Position numbers and translations under genes: made by a program. This document shows, piece after piece, positions 1 to 11,911 of a DNA stretch of 64,000 nucleotides. How positions within the stretch are numbered: the stretch's first letter is position 1; each line of letters opens with the position of its first letter. The notes below the pieces were generated by a model that was not told where the DNA came from, made no database searches, and saw only the letters and a list, made by a program, of their open reading frames with translations. Where the stretch lies: contig NC_034422.1 of assembly GCF_002078875.1 (NCBI RefSeq), positions 2,352,923-2,416,922 on the forward strand, in the 5' to 3' direction. The DNA comes from Numida meleagris. Taxonomy: Eukaryota; Chordata; Aves; Galliformes; Numididae.

Positions 1-3000
1 GCTTCCAGCTGGCGGGGGTTCTCCTGCCCTGCAGAGCAGCACGAGCCTGTGATTGCTGACTTTTCTGAGGACTGGAGGCAGTAGTTTGAAGGTGCCTTGT
101 GTTCAAGAAGAGCTAGGGATCCTCTTTTTGCAATCATGCCACCTTAGTGTGTTGCTAGTGAGGCAATCTAAGCTCAGTAGGCTATAAAAGAGTTACCACC
201 TTCAGATCAAGGGTAACTTTCTGTGCGTCTTCATGGAGGGTGGTTACAGTCTGGCTGTAAAGCACAGATTACCGTGGGGAGTTCTTCTATCCACTTGTAA
301 ATGATCCAGCTCGGATGCTAAAAGCAATGTGGCTGAACTTACACAGAGTTCAGGTAGGGTTAATTACTCTTGATAGATGTATTTGCCTGTGTAGAGCTCT
401 TTCTCTACTTGCGTTAAATCTTAACGGGGAGTAATTGAGTTTTCTTTATGGCATTACATTATGCCACGTAGGTGTAAGCAAGCGAGGCATGTTTACTAGG
501 AGTTAAGATGTGTTTTTGAGCAAGGGGGCACAAACAGAGATTAGAGGAGAGGTACAATCCTTGTCAGGTGTGAGTTTTTTTTATAGCACCTCCTTTCCTT
601 AATTGAGTAATAAAATATGATTTAGATAATATCAGTAAAGATTTCACAATTTTTTTTTTTTGGCAGTGTTTCCTTTTTTCCTATGTGCGTGTACACAGCC
701 TTGAGCAATGTGGCTGTGATCTGTGGTTGAGAGCTGTGTACCTGCTCTCATCCAAACCAGAGTAATTTGATTAGATTGTCAGCTGGTCGAAATTGCTGAT
801 CCTTCTCTTGGAGTCAGTGGAGTTGTGCCAGACCATGCCAGCTGGGAACGTGACCATCATTTTTTACTCGATCACATTTCTAACCCTTGCCACACTTTTA
901 AATTCCTGAGCTGGAGCCAGCCATTGCGATAGCTGCAGGGGAGGATTTTCAGCAGCATCCAGCCTTGGCCTAGCTCTGCTCCCTCTGCAGTCGGGATATT
1001 TGTTGTGTGGCTGCATCCAGAGTCAGATGGGCTGGATACAGTCAGGCTGTGCTGTAACACTGAGCAACAAGCCCTTCGCTGAAGTGTATCAGTTTCAGTC
1101 CACGGAAACCACAGGGCTGGGATGGTTTACAGCTGCCTGAGGGTCAGGCCTCGTGTCTGCACGTTGTGCTAACAAAGGAAGGTTGGGAAATGACAGAAAA
1201 AGCCACCACCTTCACCACAAGAGTGTATTTCCTCCCCTAGCTGGAAAGAGCAGGCTGTGGCTTGGCGTCTGCTGAGGTGGCTCTCAGGAAGCTGCACAGC
1301 TCCAAAGGAGCACAGCAGTGCCCGCTGGCTGCCTTCCCACGGGCTGTGCATGGCAGCTGCTGGGGCCTTTGCTCACCACTAAGTAGTGTTTCCCCCTCCT
1401 GCAGGGGACAGCTGCCTGTTGCTGCTTTGTGTTTGTATGAGGGAAGGCTGTGCAGGCTGCTTTGAGGCTCAGAGAGCCACTCAACCCAGACTTTGCACGG
1501 AAGAACGGATGCCCAATGGTTGGCTTTTACTAGGGTTTTTGCTGCAGGATTGCCAACTCCAGAAGGAAGTGCCAGTTTCCAGGGAGGAAATAATTATCTG
1601 AAAACATCTTCCTCAAATCTGCCTCCCACTCCAGCAGCAGAGAGCATCTGAAAGGAGCTGCCAGAGCAGCAGCTGTTCCAAGTGCAGTGTTCCCCAGTGG
1701 GTTTTCCTCCCGGAGCAAGCCTGAGCCCATGGTTGGAGTTAGGGCTGGAGGAAAAGTGCGTGTGTTGCCTGACTTGCACGGTGCTCTCGCTGGCTCAGTG
1801 GAAATGATTCACTTGCCAACGTGTGTGAAGTGCTTGTCATCCCTCCTACCCACAGCATGATGTGGCTTTTACCCTTCCCCCTCCGTGCTCTTATCTTCTG
1901 CCACTTGGAGAGATGGAGTGCTCAGCGGCTGTGAGGTTTGTGTCTGGAGGGGGTGGCAGCTTGCCAGCCCCCGGCATGCTTCGTGCACTGTGAAATCGGA
2001 GTGGGTGAATTCCAGCTACTTCAGTGGAAAATGGGAGCGGTTCCTCTGCAGCCGGCGAGGGCTGCTGCCTGAGGGCACCACTGGGCTCCAAAGAGTGGAA
2101 GACTGCTTCTGGCTATGCATAACACCCCTATTCCTCTGACACTTGTGAACTGGTGTATATTTCTGGGAATCCCAGCAAGCTTAGCTGTGAATGAACTCCA
2201 TTCTGTTTCACAACGTGACTCTGTGCTGTTTGTACTAGTTTAGATTTTGTTAATCCTAGAGTTTCGTGTTGTCTGTTTGTTATTTTTCCACTGCTTCAGG
2301 CTGGAGAATGGCAGCTCATTGAGGCTTTCTAAAGTCCATGCCTTACCCTGGTTTTTAAATCGTTTAATTCTGAGTGAACTGGGGCAAATGAGAAACCTCG
2401 TAAAGCCCTGAAGTAAGGGACTCATTAAAGACACTTCCTCTCTAACACTTTCTGAATTCACAAGACATCCGAAGCAGAAGTGGGCCTTGGCCTGACTCAA
2501 ACAGGGTAGAGCAGACCTAGGGAAGGGCCGGGAGTCTCCTCTGCCAGAGAGGTCACCGAAGAGAAGGTGACCGAGGGCTGTAAAATCCCACCTGAAACAG
2601 GAAAACAGAGCGGGGAGCTGCCCTGTGTTGCCTCTTCCAGGGTTTGACTGAAAGGGCATCACGTGAAACCTCCAGATGGCAGATCAGAACCAAACCAGCC
2701 TCCTTCCATGTGCAGCGCAGAGCTGCGGCTCGAATGTTGTAGATGGTGCATCCTTGTGCGGCTCAAAAAGCAGTCGGATGAATCCAAGGAAGAAGTGTCC
2801 ATTGAGGACTATTAAATACAAAAGATTTCATTACCGGGCCACAGCCTGGGTGCACGGCTAACGTGTTCCATCCAGCGGGGCCTTGGGGCCTGCTCCAATC
2901 AGCTCATCTAACTCCATCAGGTGTCTGTCAGACTGCTGAGCAGTGCTCCCAGGGCTAACCTACACACAGTGTCAGCAACCCACCGCTTCTGCTCCCATTG

Positions 3001-3029
3001 CTGCCTGCATAAAGGTCACAGATAATGAT
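1..3029. other. Unique non-coding sequence, no gene seen
   Basis: This stretch is moderately GC-rich single-copy sequence with stops in all frames at ordinary spacing. The best open frames are at most about 140 codons and resemble no family. A T12 run lies at 650-661. A TATAAAAG sequence at 184-191 resembles a TATA box, but no CpG enrichment or initiator context accompanies it. I see no CR1 fragment or RNA gene here. Confidence 0.6.
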
Positions 3030-3102
3030 NNNNNNNNNNNNNNNNNNNNNNNNNNNNNNNNNNNNNNNNNNNNNNNNNNNNNNNNNNNNNNNNNNNNNNN
3101 NN
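3030..3102. other. Assembly gap (73 N)
   Basis: A run of 73 N interrupts the sequence and is followed directly by CCCCCC. The C-run edge suggests that a GC-rich or low-complexity stretch stopped the assembly. Any reading frame drawn across it is meaningless. Confidence 0.98.
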
Positions 3103-6100
3103 CCCCCCACGGCCTACCTCTCAGGTCACTCAGGTTTGAAATAAATCTCTCATCTTTCTATTTCTGAAGCCACAGATGACTTAAGCCAAATTGCATTTGG
3201 AGCCGTTACCCTTGCACTTCTGTTTTATTTACGCTGTCGTGTCTTGTGCTAACGCTTTGTGAAATATTTATTTGCTTCTGCTCTCCCACAGCTTAGCTGT
3301 GGATTCATGAGGCTCTTGTGCTATGTCTCAATTCTATGCAGCTGCATTCTGTCAAGAAAAGAGAAAATGAAGACTCCAATCTGTGTTTTACATTGTAGCA
3401 ATGCACTGCATATGGCCGCAGCTGATGTCTTTCAACAGGTGAATGTTTTTCAGGTGCCTGGCTTGCATAAGAGCAATGAAATGCATGCGTGGTGGCAAAA
3501 CCTTGATGTCTGATGAACAGCTCTTCTGTATTTGCCTCCCAAACCTGCTCTTGTGCTTGCCCTACAGCTTCCAGGTAACCTGCACAAGAGAGTTTGGGAG
3601 GAGACGGACGTATCCTAAGGGACACTAGTGTGTGGTTTAGTGGTTCAGGGCATGAGTTAATTACAAATTTCAGATTCTGTCTGTAAGATAAAGGTGTTTA
3701 CAGCACTTAATTTATTTATCTTCTGTTCAGGGCTGAAGCGTGCGGCCAAGTCAAACCAGTGTGCATCTGAAATGGCTTCTCCAGGCACCGCGCCAGCTTC
3801 CCGTTCCTCAGTCCAGGGAGGAAATGAGCAGCAGCTGTCCTCCCTGCTGCAGCTTTGCTGCTTGCAAGCCAGGGAGGAGGAAATCTGTGTGCTGGGCTTC
3901 CCTCCTCTTCCCTACCTTTATCACAAACCCCGGGGTCTTGCTTTGAGTTCCTGCACGAGCAAGGATATGGGCTGACTGAAGATACATTGGTGCAGCTATG
4001 GCATTTGGACAGGTCAGCAGAATTCTGCTAGAGAGGAATTGTTCTCTTGCTTCCAGCTCCAAGCTGAAACCTAGACTAGCAGTGTCTGGTTGCCATTTAA
4101 CTGTTGTTTAGTATGTGATGAGTGAAAGATTCTTAGCCCAGCGAAGGGTGGGCAAGTTTAGTCTGAGATCCACAGCCAGGGCTGGTCCCCAAGGAGTTTG
4201 CTGACACTGGCTGTAAGCTGCCTGCATCCTTAGAAACATTGTGTAAATTAGAAAAATAATAAACGAGTGCCTGCATGTGGCACATGAGTGTATGGTGCAG
4301 GAGATTTACTTTTACAAACTTACACTTGGTAATCTGATGCCATCTCTAGAAAAGATTTCCGATTTTAAGTTCATTTTTAGATCAATATATTTATACATAC
4401 ACACACGTATGTGGGAAAGGAGCTGCTAAGCTGCTGTTGCCACTTCTTGCTGAATTATACCAACAAGCTCCTTCTGGTGTTAGCTTTAAGTGACATTTAC
4501 TGTGTAAATGACACTGACATTCAAGATGAGTTGTCGGCTTTTGCAGCGGCTTGCTAATTCCTCATAGGATCTCCCAGAAGAGCCTGCAGCAAAGAGCTGC
4601 TGCAACAGGTGCTGCTTTGGCCTCCCATGCTGTTCAGGGAGGAGGGGGAGCGGGCACAACCTTGTTCTCACGTCTGCACTTTGTGCTTCCTTTCATGTCT
4701 GTAGGAAACCTGGGGACACATTGACTTTCTTGTTGGGTTTCCATGATCGACAGCAAGGAACGATGTTTGCATGTGGAGCGAAGGAACCAGCGTGTGCTCG
4801 CCTTGTTTATTAAATGCCTTCCACTAGAGAGGGAGTGAAGGTCAAGTGGTAGTGGATTGATCACTTGAGAGATGGGGTAATGGAATGACATTACCAAAAA
4901 TTGCTGTACAGTAACTGATGCTTTAAAAGAGCAGAAATTTGTATTCGAGGATACGTAGCTTTGCCGCAAGAAATTGGGATTGTTTTTAATTTATTTTATC
5001 GTTTAGCCAGAGGAGAAGCTTTAATAACTGTGAGAAGTGGTTTTTGTTTTTTGCTTTGTTTTTTTTTGAAGGACAGGCTGGAGTCAGCTGCTGCATTCAC
5101 ACTGAATTTGGGGGAGATCTGCCTGCTGAGCTGCTCTTTATGTATTTCAGAAATCTGTCCTTAGTCTGCAAATCTGTCTGTAACCCCTTTTTAATTAAGC
5201 CTGTCTTTCTGGAAGAAGAGACCAAGAAATCATGTTCAAAGATTATTGCTCTATCTATCAGCTGCTAGAATAGACCAGTTAATGCTGCAGAACAATGTTC
5301 CAGGCCCCAGCAGCATGTCTGGTCTGCATCTCCCAACTAATTTGGCTGAAGGATTTAAACTTTCCCCAAACTGTAGTTCAAACCCATTTCTGGCCAGTGA
5401 TGCTCTGTGCTATAGCACCAGCTGGTCACTTAGCCAGATAGCCTAGCTTTGAATTTCTTGGCAGAGCAAAATATTTGAAAGGGAAAGAAATGAGAGATTG
5501 GGGGGAGCTACAGAAGATGAATGCCAAGAGCATGTGTGAGCCAAGCAGGAGATAACGGTGCTGCCTTCACTGTCCCGGGCACTCCATCTGCAGCTCGTGC
5601 CACAGCCATGCTCCTGCTGCTTGGGATCAAGAGAGGCACGTCAGTCTCGCAGGCAGGGTTTGAATCTTTATCTTGAAGTTGTGTGGAGAAAATCAAAGTC
5701 TATTTAATGACAAGCTGTGCTTCTCCAGTGCAATTCAGCGTGTGGATGATGAGGTTTTGAAGCTACTTACACTGTTTCTGCATCTATAATAATAAATTCA
5801 ACTTAGCATTGGTACATGGTCTTAAAGGAGGGGAGAAGAGGGAAAAGCAAGGACCAATCTTAGGGGTGGAGGGAGGGGTTAAGCAGCTGTAGTTTCTCCT
5901 AATTTTTCCTGGCTCCTGCCGTTAATGCGATACTGATCTGGTGACACAGGAGCTGTTATGATGACCCATTCACTGCATCATAGATGACTGAGAGCCAAGC
6001 AGTTGGGTTTTTGCTTGAGCTAATTCAGGGCTGGTGTGGATGTGTGTGGTGTGGCCTTCAGGCTGTTCTCACACCTGTTGAGCTCTGCAGTCAAGTGTGA

Positions 6101-9100
6101 AATCTGCCCCAAAGTCATTCCAACATTCGAATATGCACCGGAATTTTGTAACACTTCATCTCAGCTTTTGAATGCCAAACGTCTTGGGCCCATTTCCCTA
6201 CTTGGCAACCAGGATTTTATGGTCAATCCATAGAAAGCCAAATTCTGCAGTGACAAGCCTTGCAAGCAAGGGTCTGGTGGTTGCAGTGGTGTTTGTCACT
6301 GAACGTGGTGGGAGCCTGGGGGGCTGGGTCAGCCTGCACCCCGCCTGTTTGGAGAGCATTCTGACATCCCCAAAGGGCAGTGCAGTAAAACTGACGCTGT
6401 ACATCGTGAAACAATTGTAGCATTTTTTTCCTTCTGTAAAAAATAGTGAAGAGGAGACCGAGCAGTGCCTGCCACCCCCCGATGGAGACCCTGCAGGCTG
6501 AGCTGGCTCCTGTCAGGCTGCTCAGGGGGAAAAATAAACTGTCCTCTATCCTTGCTCTCAGCAAGTCCTTGAAAACATCACCACATCCGAAGCACACGAG
6601 CTAGGAAAAACAACTGCCTTTTCTACTCCTTCTCTGCCTGATGAGGTTAATAATAACTTTGAATGCATATGTACAGCATTAGCTTTCATGGTAACATGCA
6701 TAATTCAAATCCCCCAAAGAACAGTAGAGCTTTGAGGAAGCAAACTTCCTTAATGTACTGGGCAAGGATCCAGCTTTTACCAGCTGTTGAGGGTTGATGT
6801 ACAATTTTTGGTTAAGTGAATAATTTATCATGGATATTATCTGCGGTGTATCACATCCCTACAGTTTGTCGGCCTGTACGTATGGCTCTCGAGATGCCAC
6901 AGCACTGCCATATGCTTCATGGCCCATTACCACTTCAAACTCCCTTAAGATGTTTTTCCCCTATGTTAAGCATGTTAGGAGTACAGTGGGACCACTGGCT
7001 CAGTGCAAGAGCTGGCTGGCTGGGTTCTTTCCTATTTAAAAAAAAAAAAAAAGATTTGCTGTTCAAAATGTCCACAGCCTTATTGTCCTTTTAAATAAGA
7101 TGTCTGTGCTTCATGATGCAGACATGGATTATAAATCCTGCAGAACACCTGCCCTGATCTCATCCCCAGCTACCACTTGTATCGTGTCTTTGTGTGGTTA
7201 CAAATCTAGTTACTGTAACCACAGCCTGCTGTCTGTGTAAATCAAGGCTGCTTTAATCAAACCACGAGGCTGCTCTGCCCCGTGTATTCGCAGCACCAAA
7301 GCAGGGCTGGAACTCCCTCACAGCTGCTGTAGAGCTACATCCCAAATTCCTCCTGCAGATATCCTGTTTCTTGGGCAAGAATATTTGGAACCGAGATCTT
7401 TGGACCCTCTTAGTTAAGGTGCAAAGTATCCAAATGCTCTTCTTTAAGACCTGTGTCTGTGGAGAGAAGGAATGCTGAGGCTGAAGAACTTCTCAGCTTG
7501 TGTAGCAGCTACTGTGCCAAAGAGGGCAAAATCATCTGGGTGGTTTGTCACACTGATTGCTTGTATAGAGAGCAGCTTCATGTAATAAAAACGGCTGAGT
7601 CAAGAAAGAAAGCAAGCAGCTGCTTAGCTGTAATTATAGCTGCGTGTCCCTCATAAGGACCAGTGAAGGTTCTTCAGATACAGAACGCTGTTTGTGAGCT
7701 CGATGCCATCATTTCCAAGAGAAATATCTCCAGCTGCGTGTCAAACTGTTACTGGTGCTGCCGGTCAGTGGCTGCTGGGCTGGTGGCTGCAGCTGGCAGT
7801 GAGTGAAACAACCCCTGTGCGAGCGTGGCTTTCAGTTTTGAAGATGCCTCAGGAGAAAAGGTGCGTCTAGAATAGGAACTGCCACTGATGCTGGAGAAAT
7901 TATTTCCAGCTCAATGTTACACGTGTTTTTCCTTCAGAAAGAAAGCACTGTCTTTCTAAGCAGATTGTTTTTAAGACACTTCTCTTACTTTCCAGGTGCG
8001 TGCAGCTTTCTGTTGTGAGCACTGCAGTCAGGTTGCTTTGGTTGCCTGAGATACTGTTTTTGTTTCCTGCCTGGATCAGAATTTCTACATTTTCACACCT
8101 CTTGTGTTCGTAGTGGGAATACTGATCATTACAGCATTTCTTGAACTCGCTTAAACCTTGGAGGTCTTGTGGGAAGTGCAAAAGGGCTGTGAGGGCCAGC
8201 ACCACCGGGATGGGTTTCAGGTGACGAAGACTTCTGTTCTGCTGAGAGCACCCCTGAGTCCTGGCAGTGGGAATCCTCCTCCTTCGTAGCTCTGGTGAGG
8301 GGAAGGCTCGCGCTGATTATTGCTCTCCCTTCAAAGTTATGCAGGGAGAAATGCAGGAGGTGTTGTCAGCTAACTCCTGCTTGGCTGCAGAAAGGAGACA
8401 GGCCCAGAGGAGCTGACCCTGGCTGGAGGAGCTGGCAGACATCTCAGCTGGTTCTGAGGGTTTTTTTGTACAGCCCTAAAAGAACTGAGTGTGAAAAAAA
8501 TTGCAGTGAGGTGCTGGGCTAATCCCGCCAGAATTGAAACCTGTGTTTTGCTGAGAGCTGCTCCTGCCAAACCTGCTGCTTGGAGCAGGGCGAAGCTGTG
8601 CCTGGTGAGGCAGTGACCGTTCCTGGCTGGGGTTGGCTCAGAGGGCCGTCACCCCGTGGCTGGGCATAGCGCACTTGCTGCCAGCAAGGGAATGTGCATC
8701 CAGTGTCCAAGGTTCATCCAACCTTGAAAAAGGACCCACTCAAGCATCTAAGTAACCTTCAAGGCAAAGCACGCAAGCGTGTGTGTGTCAAAGGGCTGTC
8801 GGTGGCCCTGGAATTGGCATGGTGCTATCTGGACCTTTCCATTTTTACACCTGGTGGTCTGGGTTTGACTCCAGAACACGTTTTGTTTCTAAGGCACTCT
8901 GGTTCCGTCATCTTGTCCAGCACCCTCCCCACACCCGCCCCCAAAAAATGAGTCATGCAGTAAGGTGTTGCTTTCTTCTAGCGTTTCTATAGGGATTAAA
9001 CAATGCTGAGGATAAGATCAATATTTAAACAAGTAGTTCTTGAAGCTGGTGCTCCTTTTAAGATCATGCACTGAGTTGAATTATGAGCAGACCAGTCCCC

Positions 9101-9286
9101 ATTTCTTACAGGGGGAATTTAGCATGTGTCTTCTCCCATAATCATTATGCCCAATATAATCTTTTGGAGCCATCATATTAAATTAAGATGTAAAATGACA
9201 GCAAAGCTTTCCTTCTTTGCAGCGACTGGCGAAACAGTTGGGGGAGGGGGGAAGGAAACAATTGCTGCCACTGAAAGTCCAAGAGT
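3103..9286. other. Unique non-coding sequence, no gene seen
   Basis: About 6 kb of single-copy DNA with no recognisable exon, repeat family or RNA gene. Small low-complexity patches are present, including an alternating AC stretch near 4395-4406 and an A15 run at 7038-7052. Open frames stay below about 125 codons and look random. Confidence 0.6.
7038..7052 (+). repeat. Poly-A run (A15)
   Basis: A simple A15 homopolymer. The sequence before it (TTTCCTATTT) has no polyadenylation signal and no retrocopy features, so it is recorded only as a simple repeat. Confidence 0.9.
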
Positions 9287-9298
9287 GACATCTGGTGG
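9287..9298 (-). promoter_or_regulatory. CTCF-like core site
   Basis: GACATCTGGTGG matches the reverse complement of the usual CTCF core (CCASYAGRKGGC) at 11 of 12 positions by my reading. The match is short and a few are expected by chance in 64 kb, so occupancy cannot be claimed from sequence. Confidence 0.2.
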
Positions 9299-11298
9299 CT
9301 CCAGGGGAGGCTTTCGGGGTAATCCCGCGTGAGACTTTCAAAGCAATGTATCAGGGTTTGTGTTTGCTGTTGTCCCACATCATGCTAGGATCCAGCTCCT
9401 ACACGTGAAGCCTTCACACACAGACGATTTAAAAACTAAGTAAGTACTGCAAGCGGAATATTTGTTGTTCAGGTGTGCTCTGCTGCTGCTGGTTTCAGTG
9501 ATCACAAGTTCATTTTAGTTTCAGTAAATCTCATGTAAGCTTAGAAACACTCTTTGCATGGTGGCTAAATGATTGCCTTCTGTACCATAAAGCTCAACTA
9601 ATACTTGTATTTTCTTCAGCTTCTTTAAGTTAAAATAAAAGCAAAGGCCATGGATTTTTCCAGCACTGATTTATCTGATGAGATCAAAAAAGGAAGAGAC
9701 AGAAGAGCTCTTACACAGTGGAACGAGAGGAAAGGTGCTGCTCTGCATGTCCACAGAGAGCGCATTCTGGTTGTGGTCAAACTCAAAAAGGTGAAGCTTC
9801 ACCTAAAACTGTTATTCAAAGTTAAAAAGTTTACCTATAAAAAGTAATGACTGCAGCAGTGTTGCAGGACACACAGGTCACACAGGTGTGGATCACTTTA
9901 CTCAGCGCTTCTTTGTGCTTTAAGTAGAGTCGCTTGCTGGGCAATAAGCAGCTGTAGCACTCCAAAGAAGGGGTTTGTGAAAGCAGTTCAAGATGGAATT
10001 TGAGTGTTCCCATCCTCTCTACTTACAATGGGGAGGACTATGATAGTGTTTCTGACCTTCATGCACCTTAAAAGCCTGTAGGATCGGATGAAAGTTGTAT
10101 ATGATACGTGGATCATGGCAAGCTTATTGATTCTGATGTGACGCAGTTAGTTTGGCATTTGTGTTATGCATGTCTATTTTGGAATTAGGACTCCACCTTT
10201 GCTTATGATGCTAAACTAGTAACTCTATCTCTGCCTTACTTTGGAGATTTGTTGGCAATTGGTTGCACTCGCTCTTTTATGGGGAAAAAATGCATTTTAA
10301 ATGTGGAGTACATATGTGTCTATAATGCCATGTAATTATGTAAATAGTTCCTAGTATTAATGCTCTACTTCCCTTTATTAAGAGAGTTTAAATTGATAGA
10401 AGTGGTGTCCTTTTATCTTTTAAACCAGCAGGCAGCAAATGAAGTGAGTTAATATCTGTGGAGTAAGGGCAAACTGTGTTACAAAGGGAAATCTACATCA
10501 GGGTATAAAACTGAAAGGAAAGGATGCTTAGAAAAATAAGTGGGAACATGGAGGGATAAGGGGTAAAAAAGCAAGCAGGCAGATATCTTTGCAGCAGAAA
10601 CTGTGCTTTCAATCAGAGCTCAATACAGACTATCAAAAACTAATAAGTGCTTTAATTTCCAAAGGACAGTCTCGGTCCTAGCACAATCCTCATCCAGGCT
10701 CCAGTGTCTGCCCAGAGGGATTGCAGAAGGACCAAAAATTGTACTTAAAACTCACTGTTTTGTTGCTCTTACATCCCTCATCCAAAGTCAAGGGAAGCAG
10801 CCACCCTACTGAGCATCCTCTGTGAGAATGGTTGGAAGCTCAGTGGCACAAAGGCAGTGCCTGGTGACAATATTGTCTTAGGAATAGAGAAACGAACTGG
10901 GGGGATGCAGGAGAGTTGGGCTGGAGTATATCTGCTGGACTAAGTGATGGACATCCAGAGTAAGATCTGGATAAGGACATAAGCACTGCGATTCAGGAGC
11001 AATCAACTGGGTTGCAGCCCTTCTAGGCTTGGCAATTTCGCTGCTCTCTCCCAGGTGAGAACTTAGCAATGGGTTAGAGTCATCGTTAAGAAAATTTTCA
11101 CTCAGGGTTTACTTAGGAAGCTTTATTTTAAAGAGAGCGTTAATACTAACTTGGGATCCCTACGTTTGTGGGCAAGCTTTAAATAGACTTGTCCTTCCAG
11201 AAATGAGCTTGTGATATTTTTTGCAGGCTGAACTCCCCACTTCTTGCTGAGCAGAAGGCTTCCGAGCCGTTGCTGGAGAGAAATCTGAGATTCTAGCT
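9299..11298. other. Unique AT-rich sequence, no gene seen
   Basis: About 2 kb upstream of the first CpG island. It is AT-rich single-copy DNA with short open frames only. No repeat family or RNA gene is recognised. Confidence 0.6.
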
Positions 11299-11322
11299 GG
11301 GGCAGTTTGGGGAGGGGGGGGG
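11299..11322 (+). other. G-quadruplex motif upstream of CpG island
   Basis: Four G-tracts fit the canonical quadruplex pattern: GGGG, loop CAGTTT, GGGG, single-A loop, then a run of nine G that can supply two further tracts. It sits directly upstream of two GC boxes and a CpG island. Quadruplex motifs are common just upstream of vertebrate transcription starts, which fits a promoter reading. Confidence 0.6.
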
Positions 11323-11470
11323 CAGCTCCGCCCCTGACTCCGCCCAGGTTGCTATGGCTGCCCGTGGCCGCGGGGTGGCGCTGCAGGCACACGGACTCGC
11401 CGCTCCCGCTCCGCGCCCTCCGGCGTAGCGCGGCTGCAGCACGGCGGCGTCGCTCTTAGCCGGCTTCAGG
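11323..11470 (+). promoter_or_regulatory. Small CpG island, candidate promoter
   Basis: I count 21 CpG dinucleotides between 11329 and 11462, in a region whose flanks are almost CpG-free. Two GC boxes (CTCCGCCCC at 11326-11334 and CTCCGCCCA at 11338-11346) sit 12 bp apart at the left edge, consistent with Sp/KLF binding. An RFX X-box-like sequence (GTTGCTATGGCTGC, 11348-11361) follows and matches the palindromic consensus GTTGCCATGGCAAC at 11 of 14 positions. No TATA box is needed for this promoter class. Transcription direction is unknown: both GC boxes are on the minus strand as GGGCGG, and the small ORF and the CR1 fragment downstream are on the plus strand. Confidence 0.55.
11354..11428 (+). 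CDS. Small open frame inside CpG island (24 aa), doubtful
   Basis: An ATG with a good context (G at -3, G at +4) opens a 24-codon frame rich in Ala, Pro, Arg and Gly that ends at TAG. If the island is a plus-strand first exon, this would behave as an upstream or very short ORF. The composition simply reflects GC-rich DNA and no family is recognised. It is more likely incidental than a coding gene. Confidence 0.12.
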   Translation: MAARGRGVALQAHGLAAPAPRPPA

Positions 11471-11684
11471 TTCTTCTTTAGTTTTGATTTCCCCCTCTGA
11501 AGTTAGAAGGAATTTTCACAGCAAGTGTTAAGCAGAAGGATCCCAGTTTTCAGTTTGTTAATCCTGTGCTTCCTTCGGGGTGTTACGCCGGCATCCTTTC
11601 TGAAGAGCAGTGAGGGCAACAAAGCTGTGGCATTTCGGCATTTAAGAGAGCTTTTTGCAGGATGGAGGCCGACCTCATACATGG

Positions 11685-11911
11685 CCTGATAGTGATAGGG
11701 CAAGGAGAATGGATCTAAACTGAATGAGGGGAGATTTAAGTTATATATAAAGAAGACATGATTTCCCCAGAGGGCGGTGAGGCCCTGGCACTGCCCAGAG
11801 CTGCAGTGCCCCATCCCTGGAGGTGCCCGAGGCCGTGGCTGGGCCCTGGGCACTGGGGACTGGGTGGGCTTTGAGGTCCCTTCCTACCCAACCACTCTGA
11901 GATTCCGTGAT
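11685..11911 (+). mobile_element. CR1 LINE 3' fragment, old copy
   Basis: The plus strand reads like the 3' end of an avian CR1 LINE. In order it has a 'GTGATAGGGCAAGGAGAATG' segment, a 'GAGGGCGGTGAGGCCCTGGC' segment, 'CCCCATCCCTGGAGGTG', 'TTTGAGGTCCCTTCCTACCC' and a degenerate terminal ATTCCGTGAT. About 225 bp are visible, whereas a full CR1 is about 4.5 kb; 5' truncation is the norm for this family. Substitutions throughout mark it as an old copy. Open frames overlapping it on either strand are by-products of the repeat. Confidence 0.85.

Noticed and set aside
184..191. TATAAAAG as a TATA box
   Set aside because: No CpG enrichment, initiator or downstream exon. Such an 8-mer is expected several times in 64 kb.
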